Assembly: GCF_003344785.1 (NCBI RefSeq)
Contig: NZ_QPMK01000014.1
Location: forward strand, 1 to 64,000
Source: Thalassococcus profundi
GTDB taxonomy: Bacteria > Pseudomonadota > Alphaproteobacteria > Rhodobacterales > Rhodobacteraceae
Reading direction: 5' to 3'
Length of the DNA stretch: 64,000 bases
Made by a program: the position numbers and the translations under genes. Position 1 is the stretch's first letter. The number at the start of each line of letters is the position of its first letter. This document shows, piece by piece, positions 30,638 through 39,776 of this stretch. The notes below the pieces were generated by a model. It made no database searches. It was not told the origin of the DNA and worked only from the letters and a program-made list of their open reading frames with translations.

Positions 30638-31726
30638 TCAAGCCGCGAGCGCGTAGGAGGCCGGCGCCACCAGGCTGCCATCCTCGTCGAAAATGTAGAC
30701 ATGCTTCGGGTCCAGGTAGACGGTCAACGCTTCGCCGATCGTCAGCTTGTGAACCCCGTGGAACAGCCCCACCCAGCGCGCGCCGTCGTGGTTCAGGTGC
30801 ACGAAGGTTTCGGAGCCGGTCAGCTCGGTCACCACCAGCTCTGCCGAAAAGGCCATCGCTTCGCCGGAATGCTTGTTGATTTCCAGATGGTTGGGGCGGA
30901 ACCCTGCGGTATAGGTGCCGTCCTGAAGCTGGGCCAGCTTGCCCGCCGCCGGGGCGTTCTGCCCATCGCCGAAATGCAGCGCATCGCCGCGCTTGGTCAT
31001 CTGCAGGAAATTCATCGGCGGGTCGGAAAACACCCGCGCCGTGGTGGCGTCGACCGGCTGGCGGTAGACCTGCGGCGTCGGGCCGAACTGCGTCACCCGG
31101 CCCTGCCAGAGCGTCGCGGTGTTGCCGCCCAGAAGCAGCGCCTCTTCGGGTTCGGTGGTGGCGTAGACAAAGATGCTGCCCGCCTCTTCGAAGATCTTGG
31201 GGATCTCGATCCGCAGCTCCTCGCGCAGCTTGTAATCGAGGTTGGCCAGCGGCTCGTCCAGCAGCACCAGCCCCGCATCCTTGACCAGCGCCCGCGCCAG
31301 CGCGCAGCGCTGCTGCTGACCGCCGGACAGTTCCAGCGGCTTGCGCTCCAGCATCGGCGTCAGCTTCATCAGGTCGGCGGACTTGCGCACGGCCGCGTCG
31401 ATCTCGTCGCGCGACTTGCCCATGATGCGCATGGGCGAGGCGATGTTGTCGTAGACGGTCATCGAGGGATAGTTGATGAACTGCTGGTAGACCATGGCGA
31501 CCTTGCGGTCCTGCACCCGCATCCCGGTCACGTCCTCGCCCTGCCAGAAGATCTTGCCGGTGTTGGGGACATCCAGCCCGGCCATCAGCCGCATCAGGGA
31601 CGTCTTGCCCGCGGTCGTCGGCCCCAGCAGCACGTTCATCGTGCCCTTGTCCAGCGTCAGATCGGTCGGGTGGATATGCGTCTGCCCGCCCACCACTTTG
31701 GACACACCTCGAAGCTCGAGTGTCAT
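30638..31726 (-). CDS. glpS: Glycerol ABC transporter ATPase GlpS (switch histidine replaced)
   Basis: A 362-residue ABC ATPase. Walker A is 'GPTTAGKTSLMRLMAG', the signature is the canonical 'LSGGQQQRCALARAL', and Walker B is 'GLVLLDEPLANLD'. The H-loop reads 'VYATTEPEEALLLGG', with Thr where the switch His normally stands. A TOBE-like domain forms the C-terminus. Paired with GlpT, it supplies the intact signature motif. It follows glpD by 32 bases. Confidence 0.93.
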   Translation of the reverse strand: MTLELRGVSKVVGGQTHIHPTDLTLDKGTMNVLLGPTTAGKTSLMRLMAGLDVPNTGKIFWQGEDVTGMRVQDRKVAMVYQQFINYPSMTVYDNIASPMRIMGKSRDEIDAAVRKSADLMKLTPMLERKPLELSGGQQQRCALARALVKDAGLVLLDEPLANLDYKLREELRIEIPKIFEEAGSIFVYATTEPEEALLLGGNTATLWQGRVTQFGPTPQVYRQPVDATTARVFSDPPMNFLQMTKRGDALHFGDGQNAPAAGKLAQLQDGTYTAGFRPNHLEINKHSGEAMAFSAELVVTELTGSETFVHLNHDGARWVGLFHGVHKLTIGEALTVYLDPKHVYIFDEDGSLVAPASYALAA

Positions 31727-31758
31727 CGTTCCCCTCCCTTTGCCCGGGTCGGCGCCGC

Positions 31759-33369
31759 TTATTCGGCGGCTTCCTTGCGGGTTTGGTGCCGTTTGTCCGA
31801 CATCCAGTTATCCAGTTTCGCGATCTCGTCCGTGCTTAGACGCAGACCCAGTTTGTTGCGGCGCCAGACCACGTCCGCCGCGGTGCAGGCGAATTCACGG
31901 TCCATCAGCCAGTTTATTTCCCGCGCCGTCAAGGTTGCCCCGAAGGCGTCGCCCAGGTCGGCTTCGGTCCTGGCGTCGCCCAGAACGTCCCAGGCCTCTG
32001 TCCCGTAGGCGCGCACCAGGCGGCGCGCCCAGAATTGCGAGAGGAAGCCGTAGTCCTTGCCCAGCTTCTCGACCAGCCCGTCGAAGTCGCGGACCTTGAA
32101 GTCGCCGCCGGGCAGTGGCACGCCAGCGGTCCAATGGTCCGATGTGCCCGGAAAGAACGGCACGATCTTGTCCAGCGCTCCTTCGGCCAGCTTGCGGTAG
32201 GTGGTGATCTTGCCGCCGAAGACGTTGAGCACCGGCGCGCCGCCATCATCCTCGACCTTGAGCGTATAATCCCGCGTCGCCGCCGTGGCGCTGCTGGCGC
32301 CGTCATCGTAGAGCGGGCGCACACCGGAATAGGACCAGACCACGTCTTCGGTCGTCACCGGCTTTTCGAAATACTGCGAGGCGAAGGCGCAAAGGTAATC
32401 GCGCTCTTCCGGGGTGCAGACGGGGCGCTTGTCGGGGTCGCTGTGTTCGGCATCGGTGGTGCCGATCAGGGTGAAGTCTGTCTCGTAGGGGATCGCGAAT
32501 ATGATCCGGCCGTCTTCGCCCTGGAAGAAATAGCACTTGTCGTGATCGTAGAGCTTTTTCGTCACGATATGGCTGCCGCGCACCAGCCGCACGCCTTCGC
32601 GCGAATTGATGCGGATCTTGGTCTGGATGATGTCGCCGACCCAAGGCCCGCCCGCGTTGACCAGCATCCTGGCCTTGTGTGTCGCCTGCGCGCCCGTGTC
32701 GACGTCTTCGGTCACGATCTCCCAGTGATCATCGACGCGCGCCGCCGACACGACCTTGGTGCGGGTGCGGATCGTGGCGCCGCGGATCGCCGCATCGCGG
32801 GCATTCAGCACGGTGAGGCGCGAATCCTCGATCCAGCAATCGGAATATTCGTAGGCCTGGGTGAACTTGTTCTTGATCGGCGCCCCCTCGGGCCCCTTGC
32901 GCAGATCGACCGTCTTGGTGCCCGGCAAGATCTCGCGCCCGCCCAGGTTGTCATACATGAAAAGCCCTAGCCGGATCAGCCAGGCCGGGCGGCGCCCCTT
33001 CATCCAGGGCATGACGGTGTTCAGAAGCTTCGACGTCGGCGTCGAATTTTCGAACCGCATGTCCTTGTGATAGGGCAGGACGAAACGCAGCGGCCAGGAG
33101 ATGTGCGGCATCGCCTTGAGCAGTACCTCGCGTTCGACCAGCGCCTTGCGGACAAGATTGATCTCGAAATACTCGAGATAGCGCAGCCCGCCGTGGAAAA
33201 GCTTGGTCGAAGCGGAAGACGTGGCCGAGGCCAGGTCGTTCATCTCTGCCAGCGTAACGCTCAGGCCGCGGCCCGCGGCGTCACGCGCGATGCCGGCACC
33301 GTTGATGCCCCCGCCGATGATGAACAGGTCGACGGTGTCGGTCGTGTGGTCGGTCCGGGTCGTAGACAT
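31759..33369 (-). CDS. glpD: Aerobic glycerol-3-phosphate dehydrogenase
   Basis: A 536-residue FAD enzyme that oxidises sn-glycerol 3-phosphate to dihydroxyacetone phosphate at the inner membrane, passing electrons to quinone. The FAD motif is 'DLFIIGGGINGAGIARDAAG'. Further GlpD hallmarks are 'ASSASTKLFHGGLRYLEYFE', 'GTTDAEHSDPDKRPVC' and 'VLNVFGGKITTYRKLAEGAL'. It is the first gene of the glp transcript and divergent from glpR across 287 bp with AT-rich stretches, where glycerol control is expected. Confidence 0.96.
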   Translation of the reverse strand: MSTTRTDHTTDTVDLFIIGGGINGAGIARDAAGRGLSVTLAEMNDLASATSSASTKLFHGGLRYLEYFEINLVRKALVEREVLLKAMPHISWPLRFVLPYHKDMRFENSTPTSKLLNTVMPWMKGRRPAWLIRLGLFMYDNLGGREILPGTKTVDLRKGPEGAPIKNKFTQAYEYSDCWIEDSRLTVLNARDAAIRGATIRTRTKVVSAARVDDHWEIVTEDVDTGAQATHKARMLVNAGGPWVGDIIQTKIRINSREGVRLVRGSHIVTKKLYDHDKCYFFQGEDGRIIFAIPYETDFTLIGTTDAEHSDPDKRPVCTPEERDYLCAFASQYFEKPVTTEDVVWSYSGVRPLYDDGASSATAATRDYTLKVEDDGGAPVLNVFGGKITTYRKLAEGALDKIVPFFPGTSDHWTAGVPLPGGDFKVRDFDGLVEKLGKDYGFLSQFWARRLVRAYGTEAWDVLGDARTEADLGDAFGATLTAREINWLMDREFACTAADVVWRRNKLGLRLSTDEIAKLDNWMSDKRHQTRKEAAE

Positions 33370-33417
33370 GGCCCCCTCCCGTGGACGATGTTCGCCGATA
33401 TACTGTTGCGTTCCGCG

Positions 33418-33442
33418 CGAAAAGGAAAGTCAAAAATTTTCG
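33418..33442. promoter_or_regulatory. Candidate GlpR operator near glpD
   Basis: Inverted half-sites CGAAAA and TTTTCG separated by 13 bases lie about 50 bp upstream of glpD in an AT-rich island. The same half-sites recur near glpR. DeoR-type GlpR proteins bind such TTTCG/CGAAA repeats; assignment is by motif only. Confidence 0.45.
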
Positions 33443-33605
33443 ATTTTTTTCCTTTTATTTTTTCTTAAATGAGTCAGAGGGTTAGGGAACGCTTCACTGT
33501 GATGTGCCGGCTCGATAGGCAACACTTCGGGCGTGCTTGCGCAGGATTTGTGCGGAATCGACACAGGAAACCGAAAATGTGTCTGCCCTCTCGCCAAAGC
33601 GCGCA

Positions 33606-33625
33606 TTTTCGCGCTAAAACGAAAA
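33606..33625. promoter_or_regulatory. Candidate GlpR operator near glpR
   Basis: TTTTCG and CGAAAA half-sites face each other across eight bases, ending 31 bases before the glpR start. This could mediate autoregulation and, with the site at 33418, control of glpD. Confidence 0.45.
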
Positions 33626-33656
33626 CACATACCGTCTTGTGGCCCGGGGAGGAGCC

Positions 33657-34424
33657 ATGTCCCAGACGTTTCGCTTGCCGGAAATACTCGAAATTGCCCG
33701 GAAAGAAGGCAAGGTCACCGTCGAGTCGCTGGCCGACCGTTTCGGCGTCACCCTTCAGACCATCCGCCGCGATCTGACCGAGCTGGCCGATGCCGGACGG
33801 CTGGAACGTGTGCACGGTGGCGCCGTGCTGCCGTCGGGCACCAGCAACATCGACTACGAGGAGCGCCGGTCGCTCAATGCCGCCGCCAAGGCCGCCATCG
33901 CCCGCGCCTGCGTGGCCGAGATCCCCGAGGATGCGTCGCTGTTCCTGAACATCGGCACCAGCACCGAGGCCGTGGCGCAGGCGCTGCGTGGCCACGAGAA
34001 CCTGCTGGTGGTCACCAACAACATGAACGTGGCCTATATCCTCAACACTAACCCCGCCTGCCGCACGGTCGTGACCGGCGGTACGCTGCGCCGCTCGGAC
34101 GGCGGACTGATCGGGAATCTGGCCACCGACACGATCCAGCAGTTCCGTTTCGACATCGCCGTGGTCGGCTGCTCGGCGCTGGACGAAGGCGGTGAGATGC
34201 TGGATTTCGACATAGAAGAGGTCGGCGTCAGCCAGGCGATCATCGACCGGTCGCGCAAGGTCTTTCTTGTGGCGGACAATTCGAAATTCCTGCGCTCGGC
34301 GCCGGTGCGGATCGCGTCGCTGTCGGACGTGGACACGGTCTTCACCGACGCACCCCTGCCGCCGCGCCTGGCGGCATTGTGCAAGGACTGGGGTACCCGG
34401 GTGGTGGTCTGCCCGGCGGTCTGA
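33657..34424 (+). CDS. glpR: DeoR-family glycerol-3-phosphate regulon repressor
   Basis: A 255-residue DeoR-type repressor. ATG 33657 follows GGGGAGGAG by two bases. The N-terminal helix-turn-helix reads 'ILEIARKEGKVTVESLADRF' and 'TLQTIRRDLTELADAGRLER'. The C-terminal phosphosugar-sensing domain includes 'LFLNIGTSTEAVAQALRGHE' and 'VVGCSALDEGGEMLDFDIEE'. In this family glycerol 3-phosphate is the usual inducer. It is divergent from glpD and converges on the DUF1028 gene ten bases away. Confidence 0.94.
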   Translation: MSQTFRLPEILEIARKEGKVTVESLADRFGVTLQTIRRDLTELADAGRLERVHGGAVLPSGTSNIDYEERRSLNAAAKAAIARACVAEIPEDASLFLNIGTSTEAVAQALRGHENLLVVTNNMNVAYILNTNPACRTVVTGGTLRRSDGGLIGNLATDTIQQFRFDIAVVGCSALDEGGEMLDFDIEEVGVSQAIIDRSRKVFLVADNSKFLRSAPVRIASLSDVDTVFTDAPLPPRLAALCKDWGTRVVVCPAV

Positions 34425-34434
34425 AGCGGCCCGC

Positions 34435-35139
34435 TCAGGGCTGGGCGCGGGCGATGATCTCGGGCACGTCCTCGGCACTGTCGGGTGCCCGGTGCGGATC
34501 GTCCAGTGTTGGCACCTCGCGTGTCCACCCGACATAGGGCTGCGCCTGCGATCGGTCGTAAAGCGCGCGCAAGGCCAATAGCGGCGCGTCCGCGTAGTCG
34601 ATGCGCAGGCTCAGCGGCGCCTGCCCCCGCCCCACGCAAAGAAGCGCCGCAGAGGCCAGCCCGCGCGTGTCGCCGCCCGCGACAGCCGCCGCATCGAGCG
34701 CCGCCAGCAGCCGCTCCGCCAAGGGTCCGGTCGCGGCGAGATAGCCCTGCATGCACGCCTCGAGAACCGCCTCCGACAACAGCATGTTGCCCGCAACCAC
34801 GATGCCTGTCGCGGTGCGCGCCGAGGCCGCGGGCACGCTTTGCGCGCCGGTGAAATGGCCGATGCCGCCGTGCATGTCGAGCGCGCTCAGCTGGCGGAAT
34901 TCCTTGCCGCTGTCGGGCCCGGTCACGTGAACGACGGCCTCGGACGCGCTGGCGCCGCCGCGCATCCGCCCCAGCACGGCCCGCCCCCACAGCGTGCTGG
35001 GCGCCGTGCCCTGCGACGCCGACAGCCCCGATTCGGCATCGCCGCGCAGCACCCAGCCGCCGACGCACAGGCTGCCGGTGGCCGCGGCCCCGCCGTAAGT
35101 GCCTGTTTCGGGATCATATGCGAGGATCGAGATGGTCAT
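34435..35139 (-). CDS. DUF1028 family protein
   Basis: A 234-residue protein starting MTISILAYDPETGTYGGAAA, the signature of DUF1028, an Ntn-hydrolase-like family. Further conserved segments are 'GLSASQGTAPSTLWGRAVL' and 'IGHFTGAQSVPAASARTATG', with 'VVAGNMLLSEAVLEAC'. DUF1028 genes are often neighbours of peptide ABC transporters, so peptide or amide hydrolysis in the cytoplasm is a reasonable guess. It is divergent from the binding-protein gene at 35244, and two palindromic operator-like sites lie between them. Confidence 0.88.
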   Translation of the reverse strand: MTISILAYDPETGTYGGAAATGSLCVGGWVLRGDAESGLSASQGTAPSTLWGRAVLGRMRGGASASEAVVHVTGPDSGKEFRQLSALDMHGGIGHFTGAQSVPAASARTATGIVVAGNMLLSEAVLEACMQGYLAATGPLAERLLAALDAAAVAGGDTRGLASAALLCVGRGQAPLSLRIDYADAPLLALRALYDRSQAQPYVGWTREVPTLDDPHRAPDSAEDVPEIIARAQP

Positions 35140-35169
35140 GCAGGGGCCTTTTCCGCTTTCGGCTGGAAT

Positions 35170-35209
35170 TTATCATGACAAATCGCGCGCAGCGTATTTA
35201 TCATGATAA
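35170..35209. promoter_or_regulatory. Paired palindromic operator between DUF1028 and the peptide transporter
   Basis: Two 12-bp sites, TTATCATGACAA (35170-35181, one mismatch from symmetry) and TTATCATGATAA (35198-35209, perfect), are centred 28 bp apart in the 104-bp divergent promoter. The spacing of about 2.7 helical turns suits cooperative binding of a dimeric repressor, for example a GntR-family protein. No cognate regulator gene is adjacent. Confidence 0.6.
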
Positions 35210-35243
35210 TTAATGACAGGATCAACAGGAGAGGTAAATCCCG

Positions 35244-36827
35244 ATGGCTCTTAAGCAATGGACCCGCCGCGCGGCGCTGATCGCGGCGCTGGCCGCTACC
35301 ACCGGCCTGACCGCGCTTGCCCCCGCCCCCGCCACCGCGCAGACGCCGCCAGGCGTGCTGATCGTCGGGCAGATCGCCGAGCCCAAGGCGCTGGACCCGG
35401 CGGCGGTGACGGCGGTCAACGATTTCCGCATCCTGATGAACTTGTATGACGGCCTGGTGCGCTACAAGGACGGCACGCTCGAGGTCGAACCGGCGCTCGC
35501 CACCGAGTGGCAGATCTCCGAGGACGGCACCGAATACACGTTTACCCTGCGCGAGGGCGTGACCTTTCACGACGGCAGTGCCTTCGACGCCGAAGCGGTG
35601 AAGTTCAACTTCGACCGGATGCTGAACGAGGATCACCCCTATCACGACACCGGACCCTTCCCGCTCGCCTTCTTCTTCTCGGCGGTCGAGGAGGTGACGG
35701 TCGTGGACCCGCAGACGGTCAAGTTCACGCTCAACGCGCCCTACGCGCCGTTCCTGTCGAACCTCGCCTATCCCACCGGCCTGATCGTGTCGCCCGCGGC
35801 GGTGGAACAGCACGGCGCGGATTTCGGCCGCAACCCGTCGGGCACCGGCGCCTTCACCTTCGCCGAATGGCGCAGCAACGAAGCGGTGGTGGTCGAGGCC
35901 AACCCCGACTACTGGGACGGCGCGCCGGACCTGCAGGCGGTGGTCTTCCGCCCGATCACCGACGCCAACACCCGCACCGCCGAGATGCTGGCGGGCGGCA
36001 TCGACCTGATGGTCGAGGTGCCCCCGGTGTCGCTGTCGGAATTCCAAGGCGACGGCTACACCCTGCACGAACAGGCCGGCCCGCACGTCTGGTTCCTGAT
36101 CCTCAACGCCAAGGAAGGCCCGTTCGCGGAAAAGGCCGTGCGCCAGGCAGCGAACTACGCGGTGAACAAGACGGCGCTGGTCGAGAACGTACTGGAAGGC
36201 ACGGCCGAGGTCGCCGCGGGCCCCACGCCCCCGGCCTTTGCCTGGGCCTACAACGAAAGCCTGGAGCCCTACCCCTACGATCCCGACAAGGCCCGCGACC
36301 TGCTGGCCGAGGCCGGGATGGAAGCGCCCGAGGTCACCTTCTACGTCACCGAAGGCGGGTCCGGCATGCTCGACCCCATCGCCATGGGCACCGCGATCCA
36401 GGCCGACCTCGAAGCCGTGGGGTTCGACGTCAGCATCGAGACCTACGAATGGAACACCTTTCTGGGCAACGTGAACCCGGGCCTCGAGGGCAAGGCCGAC
36501 ATGGCCGAGATGGCCTGGATGACCAACGATCCGGACACCCTGCCCTACCTCGCCCTGCGTACCGACGCCTGGCCCGACGCGGGCGGGTTCAACTCGGGCT
36601 ACTACTCCAACCCCGAGGTCGACCGCCTGCTCGAAGAGGCGCGCGTGGCGACGGATCAGGACACCCGTGCGGAGCTTTACAAGGAGATGCAGGAGATCGT
36701 GCAGGAGGACGCGCCCTGGGTCTTCGTCGCCAACTGGAAGCAGAACGCGGTGACCAGCGACCGGGTCGAGAATTTTACCCTGCAGCCGTCGTTCTTCCTG
36801 CTGCTGGACGACGTGGTGAAGAACTGA
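35244..36827 (+). CDS. Peptide/nickel-type ABC transporter binding protein
   Basis: A 527-residue family 5 solute-binding protein. The leader is 'MALKQWTRRAALIAALAATT' followed by GLTALAPAPATAQ, with an Arg pair that could use either Sec or Tat. Family features are 'AEPKALDPAAVTAVNDFRIL', 'YTFTLREGVTFHDGSAFDAE', 'NPSGTGAFTFAEW' and 'VRQAANYAVNKTALVENVL'. GGAGAGG lies nine bases upstream. It delivers oligopeptides or similar ligands to the permeases that follow; the ligand cannot be read from sequence. Confidence 0.92.
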   Translation: MALKQWTRRAALIAALAATTGLTALAPAPATAQTPPGVLIVGQIAEPKALDPAAVTAVNDFRILMNLYDGLVRYKDGTLEVEPALATEWQISEDGTEYTFTLREGVTFHDGSAFDAEAVKFNFDRMLNEDHPYHDTGPFPLAFFFSAVEEVTVVDPQTVKFTLNAPYAPFLSNLAYPTGLIVSPAAVEQHGADFGRNPSGTGAFTFAEWRSNEAVVVEANPDYWDGAPDLQAVVFRPITDANTRTAEMLAGGIDLMVEVPPVSLSEFQGDGYTLHEQAGPHVWFLILNAKEGPFAEKAVRQAANYAVNKTALVENVLEGTAEVAAGPTPPAFAWAYNESLEPYPYDPDKARDLLAEAGMEAPEVTFYVTEGGSGMLDPIAMGTAIQADLEAVGFDVSIETYEWNTFLGNVNPGLEGKADMAEMAWMTNDPDTLPYLALRTDAWPDAGGFNSGYYSNPEVDRLLEEARVATDQDTRAELYKEMQEIVQEDAPWVFVANWKQNAVTSDRVENFTLQPSFFLLLDDVVKN

Positions 36828-36888
36828 GGCCAAGACGCCTGCCGCCCCCGGCAGGCCGTCTTCCGGGCGCGGCGCCTCCCCCCGCGCC

Positions 36889-36931
36889 CGGAATTTTCGA
36901 AAATTCCGTTCCGATTTCCTGCAGGAAATCG
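36889..36931. repeat. Two adjacent perfect 20-bp palindromes
   Basis: CGGAATTTTCGAAAATTCCG (36889-36908) and CGATTTCCTGCAGGAAATCG (36912-36931) lie three bases apart, between the binding-protein gene and the first permease gene. They can fold as two hairpins in the mRNA and may trim or stabilise the binding-protein transcript relative to the permeases. A similar pair is at 40740-40785. Confidence 0.85.
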
Positions 36932-36948
36932 CCGCCAGGAGGCAGACC

Positions 36949-37896
36949 TTGGGACGCTACATCGTCAAACGCCTGATCTCGGCCATTCCCGTGCTCTTCG
37001 GCATCACGCTGATCGTCTTTCTCATCATGGCGATGATCCCCGGCGATCCGGCCACGGCGATCCTCGGCAGCTATGCCACGCCCGAGAACGTCGCCAAGCT
37101 CAACCGCGACCTCGGGCTCGATGCGCCGCTCTGGCAGCGCTATTTCATATGGCTCGGCAACATGCTCACGGGCGATTTCGGGCAAAGCTTCGCGCTCAAC
37201 CGTCCCGTCCTCGACGAGGTGCTGGAGCGGTTCCAGGCGACGCTGATCCTCGCCGGCACCGCCTTTGTCCTCTGTTCGGTCTTCGGCATCATCGCCGGCG
37301 TGATCTCGGCGGCGAACCAGTACGGCTTTGCGGACAAGGCAATCACCTTCGTGGTGCTGCTGGGCATCTCGATCCCGTCCTTTTTCCTCGGCATGATGAT
37401 GATCCTGTGGTTTTCGGTAAACCTGCGCTGGTTCCCGGTCTCGGGCATGTGGCCGATCTACGGCGACCGCGACCTTGGCGCGCTGCTGTCGCACCTCACC
37501 CTGCCCGCCATCGCGCTCGCCGTGGTCGCCACCGGCGTCGTCGCGCGGCTGTCGCGCTCCGCCATGCTCGAGGTGCTGCGGCAGGACTACATCCGCACAG
37601 CGCGGGCCAAGGGGGTGCACGAACGCGGGGTGATCTGGCGCCATGCCCTGCGCGCGGCGATGGTGTCGATCATCCCGGTGCTGGGCATCCAGGCGGGATT
37701 CGTGCTGTCGGGGGCGGTCTATATCGAGATCGTGTTCCAGTGGCCGGGCGTGGGCCGGATGCTGGTCGATGCGATCCTGACCCGCGATATCCTGCTGGTG
37801 CAGGGCGGCGTGGTCTTCGTCGCTGCTTGCTACGTGCTCTTCAACATCGCGGTGGACGTGGCGCAAAGCCTGCTCGACCCGAGGATCAAGACATGA
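36949..37896 (+). CDS. Peptide-type ABC transporter permease (DppB-like)
   Basis: A 315-residue permease. It starts at TTG 36949, preceded by AGGAGG with a six-base gap, giving MGRYIVKRLISAIPVLFGIT. DppB-family features are the N-terminal helix with 'MAMIPGDPATAIL', about six membrane helices and the EAA loop 'MLEVLRQDYIRTARAKGVHE'. The stop overlaps the next start (ATGA), so it is coupled to the fusion gene. Confidence 0.92.
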   Translation: MGRYIVKRLISAIPVLFGITLIVFLIMAMIPGDPATAILGSYATPENVAKLNRDLGLDAPLWQRYFIWLGNMLTGDFGQSFALNRPVLDEVLERFQATLILAGTAFVLCSVFGIIAGVISAANQYGFADKAITFVVLLGISIPSFFLGMMMILWFSVNLRWFPVSGMWPIYGDRDLGALLSHLTLPAIALAVVATGVVARLSRSAMLEVLRQDYIRTARAKGVHERGVIWRHALRAAMVSIIPVLGIQAGFVLSGAVYIEIVFQWPGVGRMLVDAILTRDILLVQGGVVFVAACYVLFNIAVDVAQSLLDPRIKT

Positions 37897-39776
37897 CGGC
37901 CTTCCTGACCCTGCTGGCGCGCAACCGGCTGGCGCTGGCCGGGCTGGTGGTGATGACCGTGGTCGTGGTGCTGGCGCTGATCACGCCGCTCTTGCCTCTG
38001 GCCGATCCGGACGTGACCGACACTGGAAACCGCTTCGTGCCGCCGCTATCGCCCGGCGCGTGGCTCGGCACCGACCACCTGGGCCGCGACCTGCTGAGCC
38101 GCCTGCTCTGGGGCACGCGGCTGAGCCTCGCGGTGGGCTTCGCCGCCGCCGTCGCCGCCGCCACCATCGGTGCGGCCATCGGCATGATCGCGGGGTTCTA
38201 CGGCGGGCGCGTCGACAATATCATCATGCGTGCCGTCGACATGCTCATGGCCTTTCCCTACATCCTGCTGGCCCTGGCGATAGTCGCGGCCCTGGGGCCG
38301 GGGCTGATCAACGCGCTGATTGCCGTCGCCGCCGTGAACGTGCCCTTCTTCGCCCGCAACATCCGCGGCATCACCGTGGGCATCGCCAACAAGGAATTCG
38401 TCGATGCGGCGCGGCTTTCGGGCCTGTCAAATGCCCGCATCATCCTGACCGAGGTGCTGCCCAACGTGGTGCCGGTGATCGTCATCGCCATGTCGACCAC
38501 CATCGGCTGGATGATCCTCGAGACCGCCGGCCTGTCCTTCCTCGGCCTCGGGTCGCAGCCGCCGCAGGCGGACCTGGGCTCGATGCTGGGCGAGGCGCGC
38601 TCTGCGCTCATCACCAATCCGCACACCTCCGTGGTGCCGGGTCTGATGATCCTGGTGATCGTCATGGCGATCAACCTGCTGGGCGACGGGGTGCGCGATG
38701 CGCTCGATCCGCGGCTCAAATCCGGTGCGCTGAGCCGACCCATGGCCGCCACCCGCGTCGACCGCCGCAGCCCGGTTCCACCCGCGCAGGACGCGGCCGC
38801 CGTTCTGGACATCGCCGGCTTGCAGACCCAGTTCCACATCAAGGACCGCGTCTACCGCGCCGTCGGCGGGGTCAGCCTGTCGGTGAAACCCGGCGAATGC
38901 CTTGGCATCATCGGCGAGTCGGGCTCCGGCAAATCCGTAACCGCGCTGTCGATCATGGGGCTCGTCGCCTCGCCCCCCGGTGTCATCACCGGCGGCGCCG
39001 CGCGGCTGCACGGAGACGACCTCATCGGAATGCCCTACCGGCAGTTGCGCGACCTGCGCGGGCGGGCGGTGTCCTACATCTTCCAGGACCCGCAGGCGAC
39101 TCTGCACCCGCTTTATACCGTCGGCGACCAGCTGATCGAGGCGATCCGGGCACACCGACCGATCTCGGTCAAGGCGGGCCGCGCCCGCGCGGTCGAGCTG
39201 CTCAAGGCGGTGCGCATCCCCAATGCCGCCAGCCGTATCGGCAACTACCCGCACGAGATGTCGGGCGGCATGCGCCAGCGCGTCGGCATCGCCATGGCGC
39301 TGGCCAACGAACCCCAGATCATCATCGCCGACGAGCCCACCACCGCGCTCGACGTCACCGTGCAGGCGCAGATCCTGGCGCTGCTGGACGACCTGCGCAG
39401 GTCGCGGGGGCTGGCCATCGTTTTCATCACCCACGATTTCGGCGTCGTCGGCCAGCTCTGCGACCGTGTCGCGGTGATGTACGCGGGCAAGATTGTCGAA
39501 GCCGGCCCGACCCGCGCCGTGCTCGACGCGCCGATGCACCCCTATACGGCACGGCTCATCGACTGCGTGCCGGAACTGGGCGGCGGCAAACGGCGGCTCG
39601 AGGCCATTCCCGGCCTGCCGCCGGTGGTCGACAAGCTGCCCCACGGCTGCGCCTTCGCCGACCGCTGCGACCGGGTGCAGGGGCTGTGCCGGGCCGGAAC
39701 CGTCGCGCTCGAACACACCGGTAACCGCGCGGTGCGCTGCCATTTCCCCGTCAACGAAAGGCAGGCCGCCGAATGA
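37893..39776 (+). CDS. Peptide-type ABC transporter permease-ATPase fusion (DppC-DppD)
   Basis: A 627-residue fusion. Residues 1-~285 are a DppC-type permease ('[20 protein letters not shown]', EAA loop '[20 protein letters not shown]', ending '[10 protein letters not shown]'). After a ~20-residue Ala/Arg/Pro linker comes a DppD-type ATPase with Walker A '[13 protein letters not shown]', signature '[15 protein letters not shown]', Walker B '[12 protein letters not shown]' and '[12 protein letters not shown]'. The C-terminal oligopeptide domain has Cys in '[14 protein letters not shown]' that may bind an Fe-S cluster. No stop codon or frameshift lies at the junction. Overlaps of four bases join it to both neighbours. 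Confidence 0.93.
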   Translation: MTAFLTLLARNRLALAGLVVMTVVVVLALITPLLPLADPDVTDTGNRFVPPLSPGAWLGTDHLGRDLLSRLLWGTRLSLAVGFAAAVAAATIGAAIGMIAGFYGGRVDNIIMRAVDMLMAFPYILLALAIVAALGPGLINALIAVAAVNVPFFARNIRGITVGIANKEFVDAARLSGLSNARIILTEVLPNVVPVIVIAMSTTIGWMILETAGLSFLGLGSQPPQADLGSMLGEARSALITNPHTSVVPGLMILVIVMAINLLGDGVRDALDPRLKSGALSRPMAATRVDRRSPVPPAQDAAAVLDIAGLQTQFHIKDRVYRAVGGVSLSVKPGECLGIIGESGSGKSVTALSIMGLVASPPGVITGGAARLHGDDLIGMPYRQLRDLRGRAVSYIFQDPQATLHPLYTVGDQLIEAIRAHRPISVKAGRARAVELLKAVRIPNAASRIGNYPHEMSGGMRQRVGIAMALANEPQIIIADEPTTALDVTVQAQILALLDDLRRSRGLAIVFITHDFGVVGQLCDRVAVMYAGKIVEAGPTRAVLDAPMHPYTARLIDCVPELGGGKRRLEAIPGLPPVVDKLPHGCAFADRCDRVQGLCRAGTVALEHTGNRAVRCHFPVNERQAAE

